Assembly (NCBI RefSeq): GCF_017814915.1
Contig: NZ_JAGIPZ010000001.1
Span: 931,559 to 995,558, forward strand
DNA: 64,000 nt
Reading direction: 5' to 3'
Origin: Herbaspirillum sp. LeCh32-8
GTDB lineage: Bacteria; Pseudomonadota; Gammaproteobacteria; Burkholderiales; Burkholderiaceae_D
The notes under the pieces are model-generated. The model did no database searches. It saw only the letters and a list, made by a program, of their open reading frames with translations, and was not told the DNA's origin. Position 1 is the stretch's first letter; each line of letters starts with the position of its first letter. A program made the translations under genes and the position numbers. This document shows, piece after piece, positions 8,816 through 16,691 of this stretch.

Positions 8816-9259
8816 TTACCTGAAGGCGCTCTTGAGCAAGGCGATGAAAAAATTGTCGCTGGAACGATGGGTGGCCGGATTGCGAGGATCCCAGTCGGGA
8901 TTGTCCATGTTGAACAGCGCACCCAGCACCATCGCCTCGGCCAGTTCACGGCGCTTGCGGGCCGCTTCTTCGCGCTTTTGCGCCGTCGCACGCAACGAGA
9001 TGGCCGTCACCGCCTGCTCCGGCCTGCTCTTGAGCAGCGCCGGCGTGCGCTTTTCCTTCTCGGCAAGCGCCAGCGTCACTTCATCCATCATGTCGCTGAC
9101 GAAGGTATAGCATTTGTCGCGCATCAGCTCGAGATCGCGCGAGAGGTATTTGTCCTTGCTGGCGCGCTCGATGATCTCCATGGCTTGGTCATGTGTCATC
9201 GGATGGGTCGGCGCTGCAGCCGCATCCGGCGAGCGCAACTGTTTGGCTGATAGGCTCAT
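8816..9259 (-). CDS. Unknown helical protein of the type III cluster
   Basis: 147 residues, charged and mostly helical, with the motif DNPDWDPRNPATHRSSDNFF near the C terminus. The ATG at 9259-9257 is preferred over an upstream one at 9334 because GGAG lies nine bases before it and the upstream region overlaps the next gene's end. It is second in a two-gene unit after the 319-residue gene. I recognise no family; a small cytoplasmic chaperone or regulator would fit size and position, but this is inference. Confidence 0.7.
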   Translation of the reverse strand: MSLSAKQLRSPDAAAAPTHPMTHDQAMEIIERASKDKYLSRDLELMRDKCYTFVSDMMDEVTLALAEKEKRTPALLKSRPEQAVTAISLRATAQKREEAARKRRELAEAMVLGALFNMDNPDWDPRNPATHRSSDNFFIALLKSAFR

Positions 9260-9337
9260 CTTTTCAGGCTCCGTTTTCACCACAATTGTTCTGCTTGCCG
9301 CCGCATGCCTGGCATACGGCGGCTGTTGCCACACCGC

Positions 9338-10297
9338 TTATAGAAGCCTGGGCGGCCGTGGCGGCGGCATGTCAGCGTCGTTGTCGGACTCCACCGTGGG
9401 CCGGCGGTAGGCTGCCGGCGGTGAAGACGGCGGCTGCAGCGGCGGACGTTCGTACACGACCGGACCGTGAGTGCTCTCGGTTTCCTGGAACAACACATCG
9501 CCGTTGGGGGCCAATTCGGGATCCCATGCGCCGCCGCTGACTCCGTGCTCATGACCCGGTCGCGGGCGCGGCGCCGCGCCGATGTTCTGCGCAGCCTGGT
9601 CGCGGGCGCGCTGCTCGAACTCAGTGCCGGCCGTGACGATGCCGAACAGCTTTTGTCCGTATTCGGGGTCGTTCGGATCGAGCTGCGCCACCAGTGAGCG
9701 CAGATGCGAAGGAATGACGTCCGGCACCCTCGGCGGCGGCCCGCCATGCTCGCGCTGGTGGCGCTGGCGCACCTGGAAATCCTCGAGCTCCTCGGTAATC
9801 TGCTGGGGACGACGCTCCAGGAATCGCGCCACGTTGCGCGGCACGCCTTGGAACAGATCGGCGAAGTGCCGATGCAGATGACTGCCCAGCGGATCGGTGG
9901 GAGGCGCCTGGAACTGTGGCGCAGGCGTAGAGCCCGGCGTGGCCGGCGGCGAGGCCCCGGATGTCGACGAAGGTCGCCGGCCAGCGGCCGCGGGGTCGTC
10001 ATGTACGGGCGCGGGGTGCTCGAAATTCCATCCCATCTCGTGGCCGATGGCGCTCCAGAAATTGTCGACCCCTCGTTGAGGCGAGTAGGCGTTCAAAATT
10101 TGGGCCAGCTTGTCCTGGCCTCTGTTGCCGGCGAATTCTTCGACCCTGCGTGCAATGCGGGAAAAGCCCGGTGCGCTGTGGCGGCGATCGCCGTCATCTG
10201 ATGTGCGCGAGGAACGGTCAAAGCGATCCTGGCTGCGGGAGACGCCGACATGGTCTTCCAGGCGGTTGAGGAAGTTGTTGACGATGTTAAAAGGCAT
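9338..10297 (-). CDS. Unknown proline-rich protein, possible type III substrate
   Basis: 319 residues. An N-terminal helical part (to about residue 90) leads into a Pro/Ser/Thr-rich linker, a second helical part with HFADLFQGVPRNVARFLERRP, and a C terminus rich in Pro ending in PPPRPPRLL. It has no Cys and no membrane segment. AAGGAAG four bases before the ATG supports the start. A weak hrp-box-like element is 135 bases upstream. Polar N terminus, disorder and the cluster setting suggest a secreted or regulatory protein, but I recognise no domain. Confidence 0.7.
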   Translation of the reverse strand: MPFNIVNNFLNRLEDHVGVSRSQDRFDRSSRTSDDGDRRHSAPGFSRIARRVEEFAGNRGQDKLAQILNAYSPQRGVDNFWSAIGHEMGWNFEHPAPVHDDPAAAGRRPSSTSGASPPATPGSTPAPQFQAPPTDPLGSHLHRHFADLFQGVPRNVARFLERRPQQITEELEDFQVRQRHQREHGGPPPRVPDVIPSHLRSLVAQLDPNDPEYGQKLFGIVTAGTEFEQRARDQAAQNIGAAPRPRPGHEHGVSGGAWDPELAPNGDVLFQETESTHGPVVYERPPLQPPSSPPAAYRRPTVESDNDADMPPPRPPRLL

Positions 10298-10431
10298 GAT
10301 GCTTCCTTATCGACCGCGGCGGCCGGGCACAAGCGCCGGTCCGGCCACGGCGGCATGGGGCGGTTATTGGCAAAGCGCCGTGAACGGCGCGCTCGAATGC
10401 GGCGATCTGGTCGCTCGCATCGCTTCCTCTA

Positions 10432-10459
10432 TGAATGTCGCCGGCGTCGCGGCGGTTCC
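10432..10459 (-). promoter_or_regulatory. Weak hrp-box-like element upstream of the 319-residue gene
   Basis: Minus strand GGAACC (10459-10454), 15 bases, ACATTCA (10438-10432). The -35 part is perfect; the -10 part has two mismatches to CCACNNA. It sits in the 194-base gap after hrcV, in the right direction, but chance is not excluded. Confidence 0.35.
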
Positions 10460-10491
10460 CCGAACCGGGGCCGCCGCTCTCGAACACCGGG

Positions 10492-12579
10492 TCAGACCTC
10501 GATCATGCCCACCGGCTTGACCTTGGCATGCTGGGTGAGCTCGGAAAACGCAAACACCGGTACCGGGAAGAACTCTTCTTCGATCAGCTTGCGCACTGAG
10601 CGCCGGATGTCGGCTGCGGTGACCAGCACCGGCGGCACGATGGGCGTGCTGACGTTGGTTGAGAGTTCATTGAGCCGGTCGAGGATCATTTGCTCCAGTT
10701 CGGAGTCGATGTCCAGATAACTGCCCTGGCTGGTCTGGCGCATGGCGTTGCGCAACTGATCCTCCAGCTCGGGCGAGAGCAGGATCACTTCGATCAAGCC
10801 CTCGCGCGAGGCCTCGAAGCAAAGCTGTCGCTTGAAGGCCAGCCTCACATAGTCGGCGATGACGTCCGGGTCACGTTCCTTGGGCGCCCAGTCCAGTGTG
10901 GTTTCCAGCAGCAAGCGCGCATTGCGCAACGACACGCCCTCGCGGGTCAGCCGTTGCACCACCTCGGTCAGGCGCGGCAGCGTGACCGTCTTGATCACTT
11001 CCTTGCCCAGTTCGGGATAGCGGCGTTCGGCCCAGCGGGTAAAGCGAATCACCTCGTTGACGCCAACGAACATCTGACAGTTGCGCAGCATCTCCACCTC
11101 GATGTCGGAGGCAAACACTTTCTCCCATGGCTCTGCCAGCAGGCCCGATTCTGCCAGTTTCTCCGGCTCCTCGGCCTTGACCCAGACGCGGCGGTGCCGC
11201 GAACCGGGAATGTTGCGTTCAAACGCCTGGAAGCCCAGTTCCTGCACCCGTTCCAGCGATTCCCGGGTGGCGCTCCAGCCCAGCATGATTTCAGCATCGA
11301 CCAGCGGCACCTCGGACATCATGAAAAATACTCGCCCTTCCGGCACCATGGCGCTGAACTCGAAATCGATGGGCTTGAGGTCGGGAATCCCGCGCCGTTC
11401 CAGCATGGCGTTGCGCATGATGCGCACCGCCGTGCGAATCACCTCTGCCTCTGCCTTGCCGCGCATTGACTCGTTCATGCGCAAGATGAAGGGGGTGGTG
11501 GCGGCGAAGCTGGTCAGGTCAACGATGCCGGCGTTCTTGCGCTCCAGTTCCTCCGACTCGCGCGCCATCTCGGCGTCGGCCAGCGGTTTGAGGATGCCCA
11601 CCACGCCGGCCACGCACAGCCCGATCGCCAAGGCCACGAAGATCGCCGTCGGCATCCCCGGGATCAGGCCAAACAGCAACATGATGCCGGCCGCGGTCAG
11701 CAGCGCCTTGGGTTCTCCAAAGAGCTCGCCGACGATATCGCGGCCGATATTGGTCTCACCCTCCTCGTTGTCGTCGCTCACGCGCGTGGTGATGATGCCG
11801 GCGCCCAGCGAGATCAGCAGCGCCGGAATCTGCGCGATCAGCGCGTCGCCGATGGAGAGGATGGAGTAGATCTGCATGGCCTGGCCGGCATCCAGTCCGC
11901 GCTGGACGATGCCGATCGAGATGCCGCCGATCAGATTGATGGCGACGATGCAGATGCCGGCGATGGCATCGCCCTTGACGAATTTCATCGCGCCGTCCAT
12001 GGCGCCGTGCAGCTGGCTCTCCTGACCCAGGTGGGCGCGCTTGGCCTTCGCCTCTTCCGGAGTCAGGATGCCGGCCCGCAAGTCGCTGTCGATCGACATC
12101 TGCTTGCCGGGCATGGCGTCCAGGGAAAAGCGCGCCGACACTTCCGATACCCGCTCCGAGCCCTTGGTGATGACGATGAATTGCACCACCGTCAGGATCA
12201 GGAAGATCACCAGCCCCACCACCAGGTTGCCGCCGACGACGAAGTTGCCGAAGGTCTCGACGATGTGGCCGGCATCGGCTTCAAGCAGGATTAGGCGCGT
12301 CGTCGATACCGAGATGGCCAGCCGAAACAGGGTGGTCAGCAGCAGCACCGCCGGAAACGTGGAGAAGGCCGTGGGACCGGCCATATACATGGCGACCACC
12401 ACGATCAGGCCGGAGGCGCACAAGCTCACGGCGATCAGGATGTCGAGCAGCCAGATCGGCATGGGCAGCACCAACATGAAAACGATGCCGATGACCAGCG
12501 CCGCCGCCAGCAATTCGGCGCGCTTGCCGAGCTGGATGGCGAACTTGTTGAGCAGCATGACGATGCCCATGGCTTTCAT
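10492..12579 (-). CDS. hrcV: Type III export gate protein HrcV (SctV)
   Basis: 695-residue FHIPEP/FlhA/YscV family protein. About eight hydrophobic segments fill residues 20-330, including the conserved segment RVSEVSARFSLDAMPGKQMSIDSDLRAG, and a 350-residue cytoplasmic domain follows that docks chaperone-substrate complexes. AGGGG lies nine bases before the ATG. It closes the sctW operon, 66 bases after the YscY-like gene. Confidence 0.98.
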   Translation of the reverse strand: MKAMGIVMLLNKFAIQLGKRAELLAAALVIGIVFMLVLPMPIWLLDILIAVSLCASGLIVVVAMYMAGPTAFSTFPAVLLLTTLFRLAISVSTTRLILLEADAGHIVETFGNFVVGGNLVVGLVIFLILTVVQFIVITKGSERVSEVSARFSLDAMPGKQMSIDSDLRAGILTPEEAKAKRAHLGQESQLHGAMDGAMKFVKGDAIAGICIVAINLIGGISIGIVQRGLDAGQAMQIYSILSIGDALIAQIPALLISLGAGIITTRVSDDNEEGETNIGRDIVGELFGEPKALLTAAGIMLLFGLIPGMPTAIFVALAIGLCVAGVVGILKPLADAEMARESEELERKNAGIVDLTSFAATTPFILRMNESMRGKAEAEVIRTAVRIMRNAMLERRGIPDLKPIDFEFSAMVPEGRVFFMMSEVPLVDAEIMLGWSATRESLERVQELGFQAFERNIPGSRHRRVWVKAEEPEKLAESGLLAEPWEKVFASDIEVEMLRNCQMFVGVNEVIRFTRWAERRYPELGKEVIKTVTLPRLTEVVQRLTREGVSLRNARLLLETTLDWAPKERDPDVIADYVRLAFKRQLCFEASREGLIEVILLSPELEDQLRNAMRQTSQGSYLDIDSELEQMILDRLNELSTNVSTPIVPPVLVTAADIRRSVRKLIEEEFFPVPVFAFSELTQHAKVKPVGMIEV

Positions 12580-12645
12580 GGAGATTTCCCCTGTGATTCG
12601 TTTGAGACTGGCGCAAGCCGCCCGGCCGCGCCACTGTCCTGCCCG

Positions 12646-12939
12646 TTATGCCTTGTTATCGCAGGCGTATTGCAGCCGACGCAGCACCAAGTCCACCCAG
12701 GCCGCGTTTTGCGGCGTGCGCATGGCGTAAAGGCGCTGCCGGTCGACCGGCTCCAGCACCTCGGTGGCGGCAAAGTCGCGCATCAGGCTGAGTTTTTCAT
12801 CATCGGGCCATAGCAGCAGGCAGCCGCTGGCCAAGGCATATGCCTCTTCATACTGATAGGCGTTGAGGTGGCCCCAGACCAGGCCGAGCGCGGCGACCAG
12901 CTCGGCCGGCATGCCGTCATGCTGTCTCTTCTTGCGCAT
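12646..12939 (-). CDS. YscY-like TPR protein (type III accessory chaperone)
   Basis: 97 residues forming a short TPR-like helical repeat (GLVWGHLNAYQYEEAYALASGCLLLWPDDEK). Size, fold pattern and place directly upstream of hrcV match YscY, which binds YscX and the export gate SctV in Yersinia-type systems. It overlaps the preceding gene by 23 bases. The resemblance is by eye, not by alignment search; it could also be a class II (SycD-like) chaperone fragment. Confidence 0.6.
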   Translation of the reverse strand: MRKKRQHDGMPAELVAALGLVWGHLNAYQYEEAYALASGCLLLWPDDEKLSLMRDFAATEVLEPVDRQRLYAMRTPQNAAWVDLVLRRLQYACDNKA

Positions 12940-13372
12940 GCGCTTGCTCCGTGTCGACGATTCCTGACTGCGCTTCGGAGTGCTTCATCTGCAGCCAGCG
13001 CAAGCGCATCCGGACCGCTGCTTCCACCTGGCGCAGGGCCTCCATCAGCGGCTGGCGCGCCGCACCTTCGGGCAAGCTCAGGGAATGCTCGACCAGCAGG
13101 CGCTGCAGCCCGCGCATGGAAGCCACCGGATCGCCGCGCCAGACAGGGTTGTCTGAGGTCAGCTTGGCGCCGAGGAAATCGGTGAGCACCCGTTGCAGCG
13201 GGTCGACCGGCAACTCCAGTGCGGGCAGCGAGGCGGCCTCCTCCTCGTCCGACAGCAAGGGGCGCGACTTCTGCTGGGGAGCGAGCGCGCCGGCGCTGTG
13301 GATCTCGGCCAGTTCGCCTGGATCTACCGGCAACTGCCGACCGACGACGGCCGGTGAAATGCGCGCGTTCAA
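12917..13372 (-). CDS. YscX-like type III protein
   Basis: 151 residues with a polar, Pro-rich first half and a helical second half (VASMRGLQRLLVEHSLSL onward), the layout of YscX, an early secreted partner of YscY and YscV. The start is a TTG at 13372-13370 overlapping the stop of the previous gene (TTGA), with GGAG eight bases before it, so coupling is likely. No ATG gives a comparable fit. Family assignment rests on gene order and general pattern. Confidence 0.55.
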   Translation of the reverse strand: MNARISPAVVGRQLPVDPGELAEIHSAGALAPQQKSRPLLSDEEEAASLPALELPVDPLQRVLTDFLGAKLTSDNPVWRGDPVASMRGLQRLLVEHSLSLPEGAARQPLMEALRQVEAAVRMRLRWLQMKHSEAQSGIVDTEQAHAQEETA

Positions 13373-13695
13373 TTGAGCAACTCCAGCGCGGCGTCGAGCT
13401 GGCGCTCCAGTTCATCGCCCCCCTCTTCCTCTTCCGAGCTCAGGCGTCGCACCACATAAATGCCGCCGTCGTTGAACAGGGCGGGTAGCCAGCCGCCAAA
13501 GACGCGCAATTCGGCGCCGCGGCGGCGCAGGAGGTCCTCCGGGCGCATCGGCGCCTCGGCGCTCACGCCCAGGGCAACCAGCATGCCCGCATCCAGCGGA
13601 TAGGCGAACACGTGCATGCCGTTGTCCAGATGACTCATGGCGACGGCTTGCTGTATGCGCGCCTCACCGATCAGCTTCATGACCAGTTCCTTCAT
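13369..13695 (-). CDS. Class I type III chaperone, SycN/CesT-like
   Basis: 108 residues from the ATG at 13695, with GAGGTGA upstream; the frame is open to 13761 but lacks another ribosome site. Alternating strands and helices, a GMLVALGV core strand, IYVVRRL near the end and an acidic last helix match small CesT-type chaperones. In the Yersinia order yopN-tyeA-sycN-yscX-yscY-lcrD this is the SycN position, so its client is probably the SctW-like protein two genes upstream. Confidence 0.65.
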   Translation of the reverse strand: MKELVMKLIGEARIQQAVAMSHLDNGMHVFAYPLDAGMLVALGVSAEAPMRPEDLLRRRGAELRVFGGWLPALFNDGGIYVVRRLSSEEEEGGDELERQLDAALELLN

Positions 13696-13702
13696 TGTCG
13701 AC

Positions 13703-14086
13703 TCACCTCTTTCTCGATGGCGCGCGCGCCGGCATGTCGCCGGCGGCGCGGTAAAGGGCATCCAGCTCCACGCGCCATGCCTCTTCGCGCAGTTCTTCCT
13801 GGGTCGGGAAATTCGACATACCCGCCTGCAATGCGGTCACCTGGCGGTTCAGCTCATCGAGCAACTCGCGTCGCGCATTGAGCTTGTCCTGGGCCCAGAT
13901 GGTCAGCGGCAATTCGGCGATGGCATCGCGCACCAGCCGATAAGCCCGGGCCCGGGTGTTCTTGTCGATGCCGGCGATGTCCACGATCTGCGCCATCAGC
14001 TGCGGCACCTTGCCCTTGCCCCAGCCGGCCTCGGCAGCGGTGAGCAGGATCACGGTCAATCCGACGTCGTCTACTTTGACTTGCAT
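13703..14086 (-). CDS. TyeA-like gatekeeper partner
   Basis: 127 residues. The segment from AGWGKGKVPQLM to LPLTIWAQDKLNARRELLDEL has the pattern of TyeA (WAG, HL, a helix ending FPL, then R-x-x-LL), a partner of the YopN/SctW plug that blocks early effector release. It lies directly after the sctW-like gene and eight bases before the SycN-like gene. The comparison is from memory of the family, so moderate confidence. Confidence 0.6.
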   Translation of the reverse strand: MQVKVDDVGLTVILLTAAEAGWGKGKVPQLMAQIVDIAGIDKNTRARAYRLVRDAIAELPLTIWAQDKLNARRELLDELNRQVTALQAGMSNFPTQEELREEAWRVELDALYRAAGDMPARAPSRKR

Positions 14087-14129
14087 TTATCACCTTCATC
14101 GAAAGCGGCCGCGACCAGTCCGCCGCGGC

Positions 14130-15122
14130 TCAGGACTTGATTTGGGACAGGTTCACCAGCAGCTGCCTGGAGACGTTCATGGTCGAACGCAATTGCATGA
14201 AACACTTGCTGTCGGAGATCGCCAGCGCATAGGCGCCGCGGTTGCGTACCGGGTTCTTGCGCAGGTTGTCCTGGTTCAGCGTGGCGCCGACCATCTGGCT
14301 GCAGATCACGTCGGCCATCTCGATGAAGCAATCGGGGGCATGCCGTTGCAAGGCGCGCGCCATGACCGCTACCGACAATTCTGTTTCCACCTCACTGTCG
14401 CGCGGCGCGCCGATGATGATGCGCAGCTCGCGACGCAGGCCGCGCTGCGGCTCCAGGCTGGGATCGCCGACCTCGGCGGCCTCCTGGACTCTCTTGAACT
14501 CGCCTCGTATTTCGCCCATGCGATTGCGGATCAGCGAGCCCAGGATCTGCGTGACGGAGTTCTTGAGCTTGTTGGACTTGAAAAGATCAGCGGGCGGCAT
14601 ACCGGCGCGACGTGCCTCGACATCGCGTCGCGCGCGCAGCATGGTGCTGACGGCATCGAGCACGGCATGCTCGCTCAAGCGCTGTTCCACCTCCTCACGC
14701 GCCTCGCGGTCTTTTTCGCGCGACTGGCCCAGCTTGCGCTCCAGCACGTCCTTCGGATCGAAGCCGGCCTCATCGACCGGCGCCTCCAGTAGCGAGAGCG
14801 CCGACGACCCGTCCTTTTTTTCACCCTTCTCGGATCGTCCGCGGCGGCCCGAAGCCTGCTCGCGCGGCTGCCTCGGTTGCACCGGCACGGCGAAGTGCTT
14901 CAGCGTCTTGCGGGCAAACGCCAGCGAACGCACGCCGGCCGGCATGTTGATCGCATCGAGCGGCACCACTTCCGTGTTGCCCAGGCCGCCGGGCGTCTGC
15001 CTTCCGAGGTGCGGCTTGTGGTGCGGCCCGCGAGCAGGCGTCAGCCCGGGAGGAAATCCCTGGCCGGCCTGGCCGGGCTGCGGTTGGCCGATGGATGGAT
15101 TGAACGGTTTAAAGGAAGCCAT
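14130..15122 (-). CDS. sctW: Type III gatekeeper SctW (YopN/HrpJ-like)
   Basis: About 330 residues. The first 90 are Gly/Pro/Gln-rich as expected of a secreted N terminus; the rest is helical, with a charged coiled part (AREEVEQRLSEHAVLDAVSTM). Position at the head of the hrcV operon, next to hrpL, is that of hrpJ. The open frame has an ATG at 15161, but a perfect hrp box covers 15131-15159, so that start would lie in the promoter. The ATG at 15122 (with AAGGG just upstream) would be almost leaderless; an ATG at 14945 is the next choice. Direct similarity to HrpJ is not obvious to me, so the family name relies on context. Confidence 0.6.
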   Translation of the reverse strand: MASFKPFNPSIGQPQPGQAGQGFPPGLTPARGPHHKPHLGRQTPGGLGNTEVVPLDAINMPAGVRSLAFARKTLKHFAVPVQPRQPREQASGRRGRSEKGEKKDGSSALSLLEAPVDEAGFDPKDVLERKLGQSREKDREAREEVEQRLSEHAVLDAVSTMLRARRDVEARRAGMPPADLFKSNKLKNSVTQILGSLIRNRMGEIRGEFKRVQEAAEVGDPSLEPQRGLRRELRIIIGAPRDSEVETELSVAVMARALQRHAPDCFIEMADVICSQMVGATLNQDNLRKNPVRNRGAYALAISDSKCFMQLRSTMNVSRQLLVNLSQIKS

Positions 15123-15130
15123 GATGCCCT

Positions 15131-15159
15131 TGGGTGGCGGCATCGCGGCGGCAGGTTCC
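15131..15159 (-). promoter_or_regulatory. Perfect hrp box for the sctW-hrcV operon
   Basis: Minus strand GGAACC (15159-15154), 16 bases, CCACCCA (15137-15131): full match to the HrpL consensus. It lies eight bases before the ATG at 15122. Confidence 0.85.
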
Positions 15160-15244
15160 ATTCATGCGTGGGCGGAGGCGGCCGGCAAGAAAAGAGGCGC
15201 AAAGCCGCTGTGGCGGTTCCCTCCCACGTAGGGCAATTCCTCAA

Positions 15245-15278
15245 CATTCTTCAAAGTCTCACGAATGTTCAAAGAATG
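15245..15278. promoter_or_regulatory. Inverted repeat in the hrpL-sctW intergenic region
   Basis: CATTCTT (15245-15251) and AAGAATG (15272-15278) form inverted arms around a 20-base AT-rich centre that also holds CGAATGTTC. The 235-base divergent gap is AT-rich against its surroundings. It could be an operator for hrpL control. I did not find a clean sigma-54 site (GG-N10-GC) before hrpL. Confidence 0.3.
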
Positions 15279-15396
15279 AATGTGCGTCGCGGGAGCGCTG
15301 ATATCTTGCGCCCATGCCAAACGAGCGGTGGCGGAAGAACAGGTAACAACGCAGCGCTCGACCATCCAACACAGCTGACTCGCCAAGGAGAGCACG

Positions 15397-16074
15397 ATGC
15401 ACACCGCATTTCAAACAGAAGCAAGCCAACTCGACGCACACCATGCCTTCGCGCTGGCGACCCCGCCTGAAGACCATCATGGCGACGCCTGCGTGGACGT
15501 GGCCGAAGCGCCGCGTCAGGAAGCGGCCGGACAAGCCGCCGGCGTGGAGATCGATATCGTGGCGCTTTACACCAAGCATCGAACGCACCTGCTGCGTTTT
15601 GTGCTGCGCTACGTAGGCAACCACGAAGATGCAGAAGACGTGGTGCAGAACACCTTCATCGAGGCGGTCAAGTGCGCGCACCGCTTTTCCGGCCTGTCCA
15701 AGCCGTCCACCTGGTTGTTCGGAATCGCACTCAACCTGGCGCGCAATCAGGTTCGCCGCAACACCGCCGACCGCTATGAGATGGTTGACGAAAACTTCAT
15801 GGAGCAGTTGGTCGATGCCAGCGCCGATCCGGCCATGGTCTACGAGCTGCGGCAGATCGCCCAGAAAGTCGACGACCTGCTGGGCGAATTGCCGCCGCAT
15901 ATTCGTCATACCTTCGAGGCCGTGCTCGACGGCGACGCCACCTATGAGGAAGCGGCCCAGCAATTGAGCATTCCGATCGGCACCGTACGTTCGCGCGTGT
16001 CACGCGTGCGGGCTGCGGTTCGCCATGAATACGGCGACGGCGCCGCCGGCGCCAAGCATGGCAAGGGGCGCTGA
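15397..16074 (+). CDS. hrpL: ECF sigma factor HrpL, regulator of type III genes
   Basis: 225-residue ECF sigma factor. Region 2 is at about residues 58-110 (HEDAEDVVQNTFIEAV), region 4 at about 165-212 (ATYEEAAQQLSIPIGTVRSRVSRVRAAVR). An HrpL role is supported by hrp boxes before most type III units here and by divergence from the sctW operon. AAGGAG seven bases before the ATG gives a firm start. That leaves an unusual N-terminal extension of about 50 residues before region 2; the known HrpL proteins I recall are near 180-200 residues. Confidence 0.88.
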   Translation: MHTAFQTEASQLDAHHAFALATPPEDHHGDACVDVAEAPRQEAAGQAAGVEIDIVALYTKHRTHLLRFVLRYVGNHEDAEDVVQNTFIEAVKCAHRFSGLSKPSTWLFGIALNLARNQVRRNTADRYEMVDENFMEQLVDASADPAMVYELRQIAQKVDDLLGELPPHIRHTFEAVLDGDATYEEAAQQLSIPIGTVRSRVSRVRAAVRHEYGDGAAGAKHGKGR

Positions 16075-16082
16075 ACGCGCGA

Positions 16083-16105
16083 CGGCCCGGACGCAAGCCG
16101 GGCCG
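16083..16105 (+). terminator. Hairpin after hrpL
   Basis: CGGCCCGG (16083-16090) pairs with CCGGGCCG (16098-16105) around a seven-base loop, nine bases after the hrpL stop. No U-run follows, so termination efficiency is uncertain. Confidence 0.5.
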
Positions 16106-16153
16106 CTCGGACTACCGTGAGGATGGAAGGAGGACGGTGTGAAGGGAAAAAGC

Positions 16154-16576
16154 TCAGGGCGCGGCGCCGATGATCTCCCGGGCGCACTCCGTCGCCAGAT
16201 CCGCCGTAACGAGGATTTCGTCCATCACGCTGCGTTCGTCGGTGAGCAGGCGCAGCGGCACCTTGCGCACCAGCACGTAACGGCCTTCATCGGCGTGCCA
16301 GAGAAAGTCGCAGGAACCGGCGGCGACCTTGTCCAGCGCAGCGGGCAGCGACAACAGCGCGGCTGCGGCCGCGGGTGCGTCGGCGGGCGGCAAAGTGGCG
16401 GTGACGCAAAGATAGAGGTCGGCGCCGGCCGGCTCCACGGAGGTCCGGGTGACAATCTCGCCCAGCTGCAACTCCAGCGCGGGACGCGTTGCGGTTTCCT
16501 GGCCGCAATGGCGCATCAGATCCAGCAGCAATTGCTTGACCTCCTGGCCGGAAATGTCGTCGTGGTGTTGATCCAA
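16154..16576 (-). CDS. Class I type III chaperone (CesT-like)
   Basis: About 140 residues from a TTG at 16576-16574 that has AGGA eight bases upstream. The frame is open to 16687, but a strong terminator hairpin (16630-16653) lies in that stretch, so the downstream start is preferred. The core LELQLGEIV, YLCVTATL and GRYVLVRKVPLRLL strands and an acidic C-terminal helix fit CesT/Tir-type chaperones. It converges on hrpL and follows the methyltransferase gene. The client is unknown. Confidence 0.65.
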   Translation of the reverse strand: MDQHHDDISGQEVKQLLLDLMRHCGQETATRPALELQLGEIVTRTSVEPAGADLYLCVTATLPPADAPAAAAALLSLPAALDKVAAGSCDFLWHADEGRYVLVRKVPLRLLTDERSVMDEILVTADLATECAREIIGAAP

Positions 16577-16629
16577 GGTGGCGGTCCTGGTGGCAATGGC
16601 ATTGGCCAATGCAGGCCATTTTATCAATG

Positions 16630-16653
16630 AAAACGGCCTTTTCAGGCCGTTTT
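16630..16653 (-). terminator. Bidirectional intrinsic terminator after the methyltransferase gene
   Basis: AAAACGGCC (16630-16638) pairs perfectly with GGCCGTTTT (16645-16653) over a six-base loop, giving U-tracts in both directions. It lies 39 bases beyond the methyltransferase stop. Confidence 0.85.
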
Positions 16654-16691
16654 CCCCATGAGCGCCATAAAGCAGGCTGCAGGTCATGTTC

